Source: an uncultured Prevotella sp.
Lineage (GTDB): Bacteria; Bacteroidota; Bacteroidia; Bacteroidales; Bacteroidaceae
Reading direction: 5' to 3'
DNA length: 6,229 nucleotides
Assembly (NCBI GenBank): GCA_900769275.1
Contig: CAAGGA010000042.1
Location: 1 to 6,229, forward strand
The notes below the pieces were generated by a model that saw only the letters and a program-made list of their open reading frames with translations, did not search any database and was not told where the DNA came from. The position numbers and the translations under genes are program-made. This document shows positions 5,872 through 6,229 of the stretch, one piece after another (the stretch's first letter is position 1; each line of letters starts with the position of its first letter).

Positions 5872-6119
5872 AACTTCATCTCCTTTGTCAAGTCAATTAT
5901 TTCACGACACTTCTCTTTGCTAAGAGCAGAAAGAAGGGCTTCCTTATACTCTGGATATCTCGCCTCAATATTTAGTGGTGTCATTTGGTCGATAAACAAT
6001 AATTGTGACTCAGACATCAACACTCTTAAATTACAACCATTTACCAATCTCGAAAGATTATGAATATAGGGAGGATCAGTATCCTGAGTTTTACACCAAT
6101 ATGCCTTTATGAGTCCACT
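5850..6119 (-). pseudogene. HEPN-domain protein, C-terminal remnant (5' truncated)
   Basis: The minus-strand frame open from 6119 to the TAA at 5850 encodes about 89 residues. It contains KAYWCKTQDTDPPYIHNLSRLV, then NIEARYPEY and a helical tail ending WIETML. This is the pattern of the second half of MNT-associated HEPN domains (KA.., HDL..L, ARYP). Full-length members run roughly 120-135 residues, so the first helices are missing. There is no ATG or GTG before the conserved part; the first usable codon is a TTG at 6047, which would begin inside the domain. An in-frame TGA lies at 6122-6120, and no other frame beyond it shows the missing residues. I infer that a deletion or insertion removed the 5' end. 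Its 3' end overlaps the nucleotidyltransferase gene. A shortened 65-residue product from the TTG cannot be excluded. Confidence 0.65.
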
Positions 6120-6133
6120 TCAAAAAGTGGCTC
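6111..6133. repeat. Hairpin at the HEPN truncation point
   Basis: GAG-T-CCACTT (6111-6120) pairs with AAGTGG-CTC (6125-6133) around a CAAA loop, with one bulged T. It sits exactly where HEPN similarity is lost. On the plus strand it is followed by AAAAATTTT, an unconvincing terminator tail. It might be a transposon end or part of a bidirectional terminator; neither can be shown here. Confidence 0.4.
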
Positions 6134-6229
6134 AAAAATTTTAATTAACAAATTTTAGTTACAGTCCGTAAGTAAAGGACAGAGACTGACTGATTTTAGA
6201 CTCAAAAAAGTGAGCAAGCGATGGTAAAA
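6134..6229. other. AT-rich tail with no recognisable gene
   Basis: About 96 bp remain to the right edge. I see no ORF of note, no tRNA-like structure and no exact TAnnTTTG box on either strand. An ATG at 6221 on the plus strand could begin a gene but only three codons are visible. On the minus strand TTTTTGA recurs three times across 6121-6209. Confidence 0.4.

Noticed and set aside
6221..6229. Start of a rightward gene at ATG 6221
   Set aside because: Only three codons are visible and there is no supporting promoter box, so it cannot be called.

Overview
The window reads as Bacteroidales chromosome, most plausibly Prevotellaceae. Three things support this: Bacteroidetes-type promoter -7 boxes (TAnnTTTG), A-rich leaders rather than strong Shine-Dalgarno sites, and an NtrC/NtrB-like pair next to a TolC/HlyD/ABC efflux operon, a layout I recognise from this order. 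The genus is a guess.

Layout. Positions 1-3444 hold a leftward efflux operon read from the right: a TolC-type outer-membrane channel (3444-2119), a HlyD/MacA-type periplasmic adaptor that overlaps it by 13 bp (2131-881), and a MacB/LolD-type ABC ATPase (741-67). The membrane permease is not in the window and should lie beyond position 1. Blocks of an 8-bp tandem repeat (TAACCGYA and its complement) flank the ATPase gene on both sides. The 233-bp divergent intergenic region (3445-3677) carries a -7 box facing each way and a perfect 2 x 23-bp tandem repeat. Each repeat unit contains the palindrome TGTATT-N5-AATACA, so the block looks like an operator.

Positions 3678-5073 run rightward and encode a two-component pair reduced in both members. 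The response regulator is a receiver joined directly to a Fis-type helix-turn-helix, with no sigma-54 AAA+ domain. The histidine kinase has one membrane helix and lacks both a periplasmic sensor and a PAS domain. At their junction the last codons of the regulator are duplicated out of frame. The likely logic is that the kinase controls the regulator, which binds the tandem operator and switches on the divergent efflux operon.

Positions 5330-6119 are a second leftward cluster that looks AT-richer: a 5'-truncated HEPN-domain gene, a MNT-type minimal nucleotidyltransferase and a DUF2442 protein. They overlap one another and end at a clear intrinsic terminator (5271-5315). This is a decayed or rearranged HEPN/MNT toxin-antitoxin-like module. 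The last 110 bp (6120-6229) are AT-rich, hold no recognisable gene, and may be the edge of an insertion or deletion.
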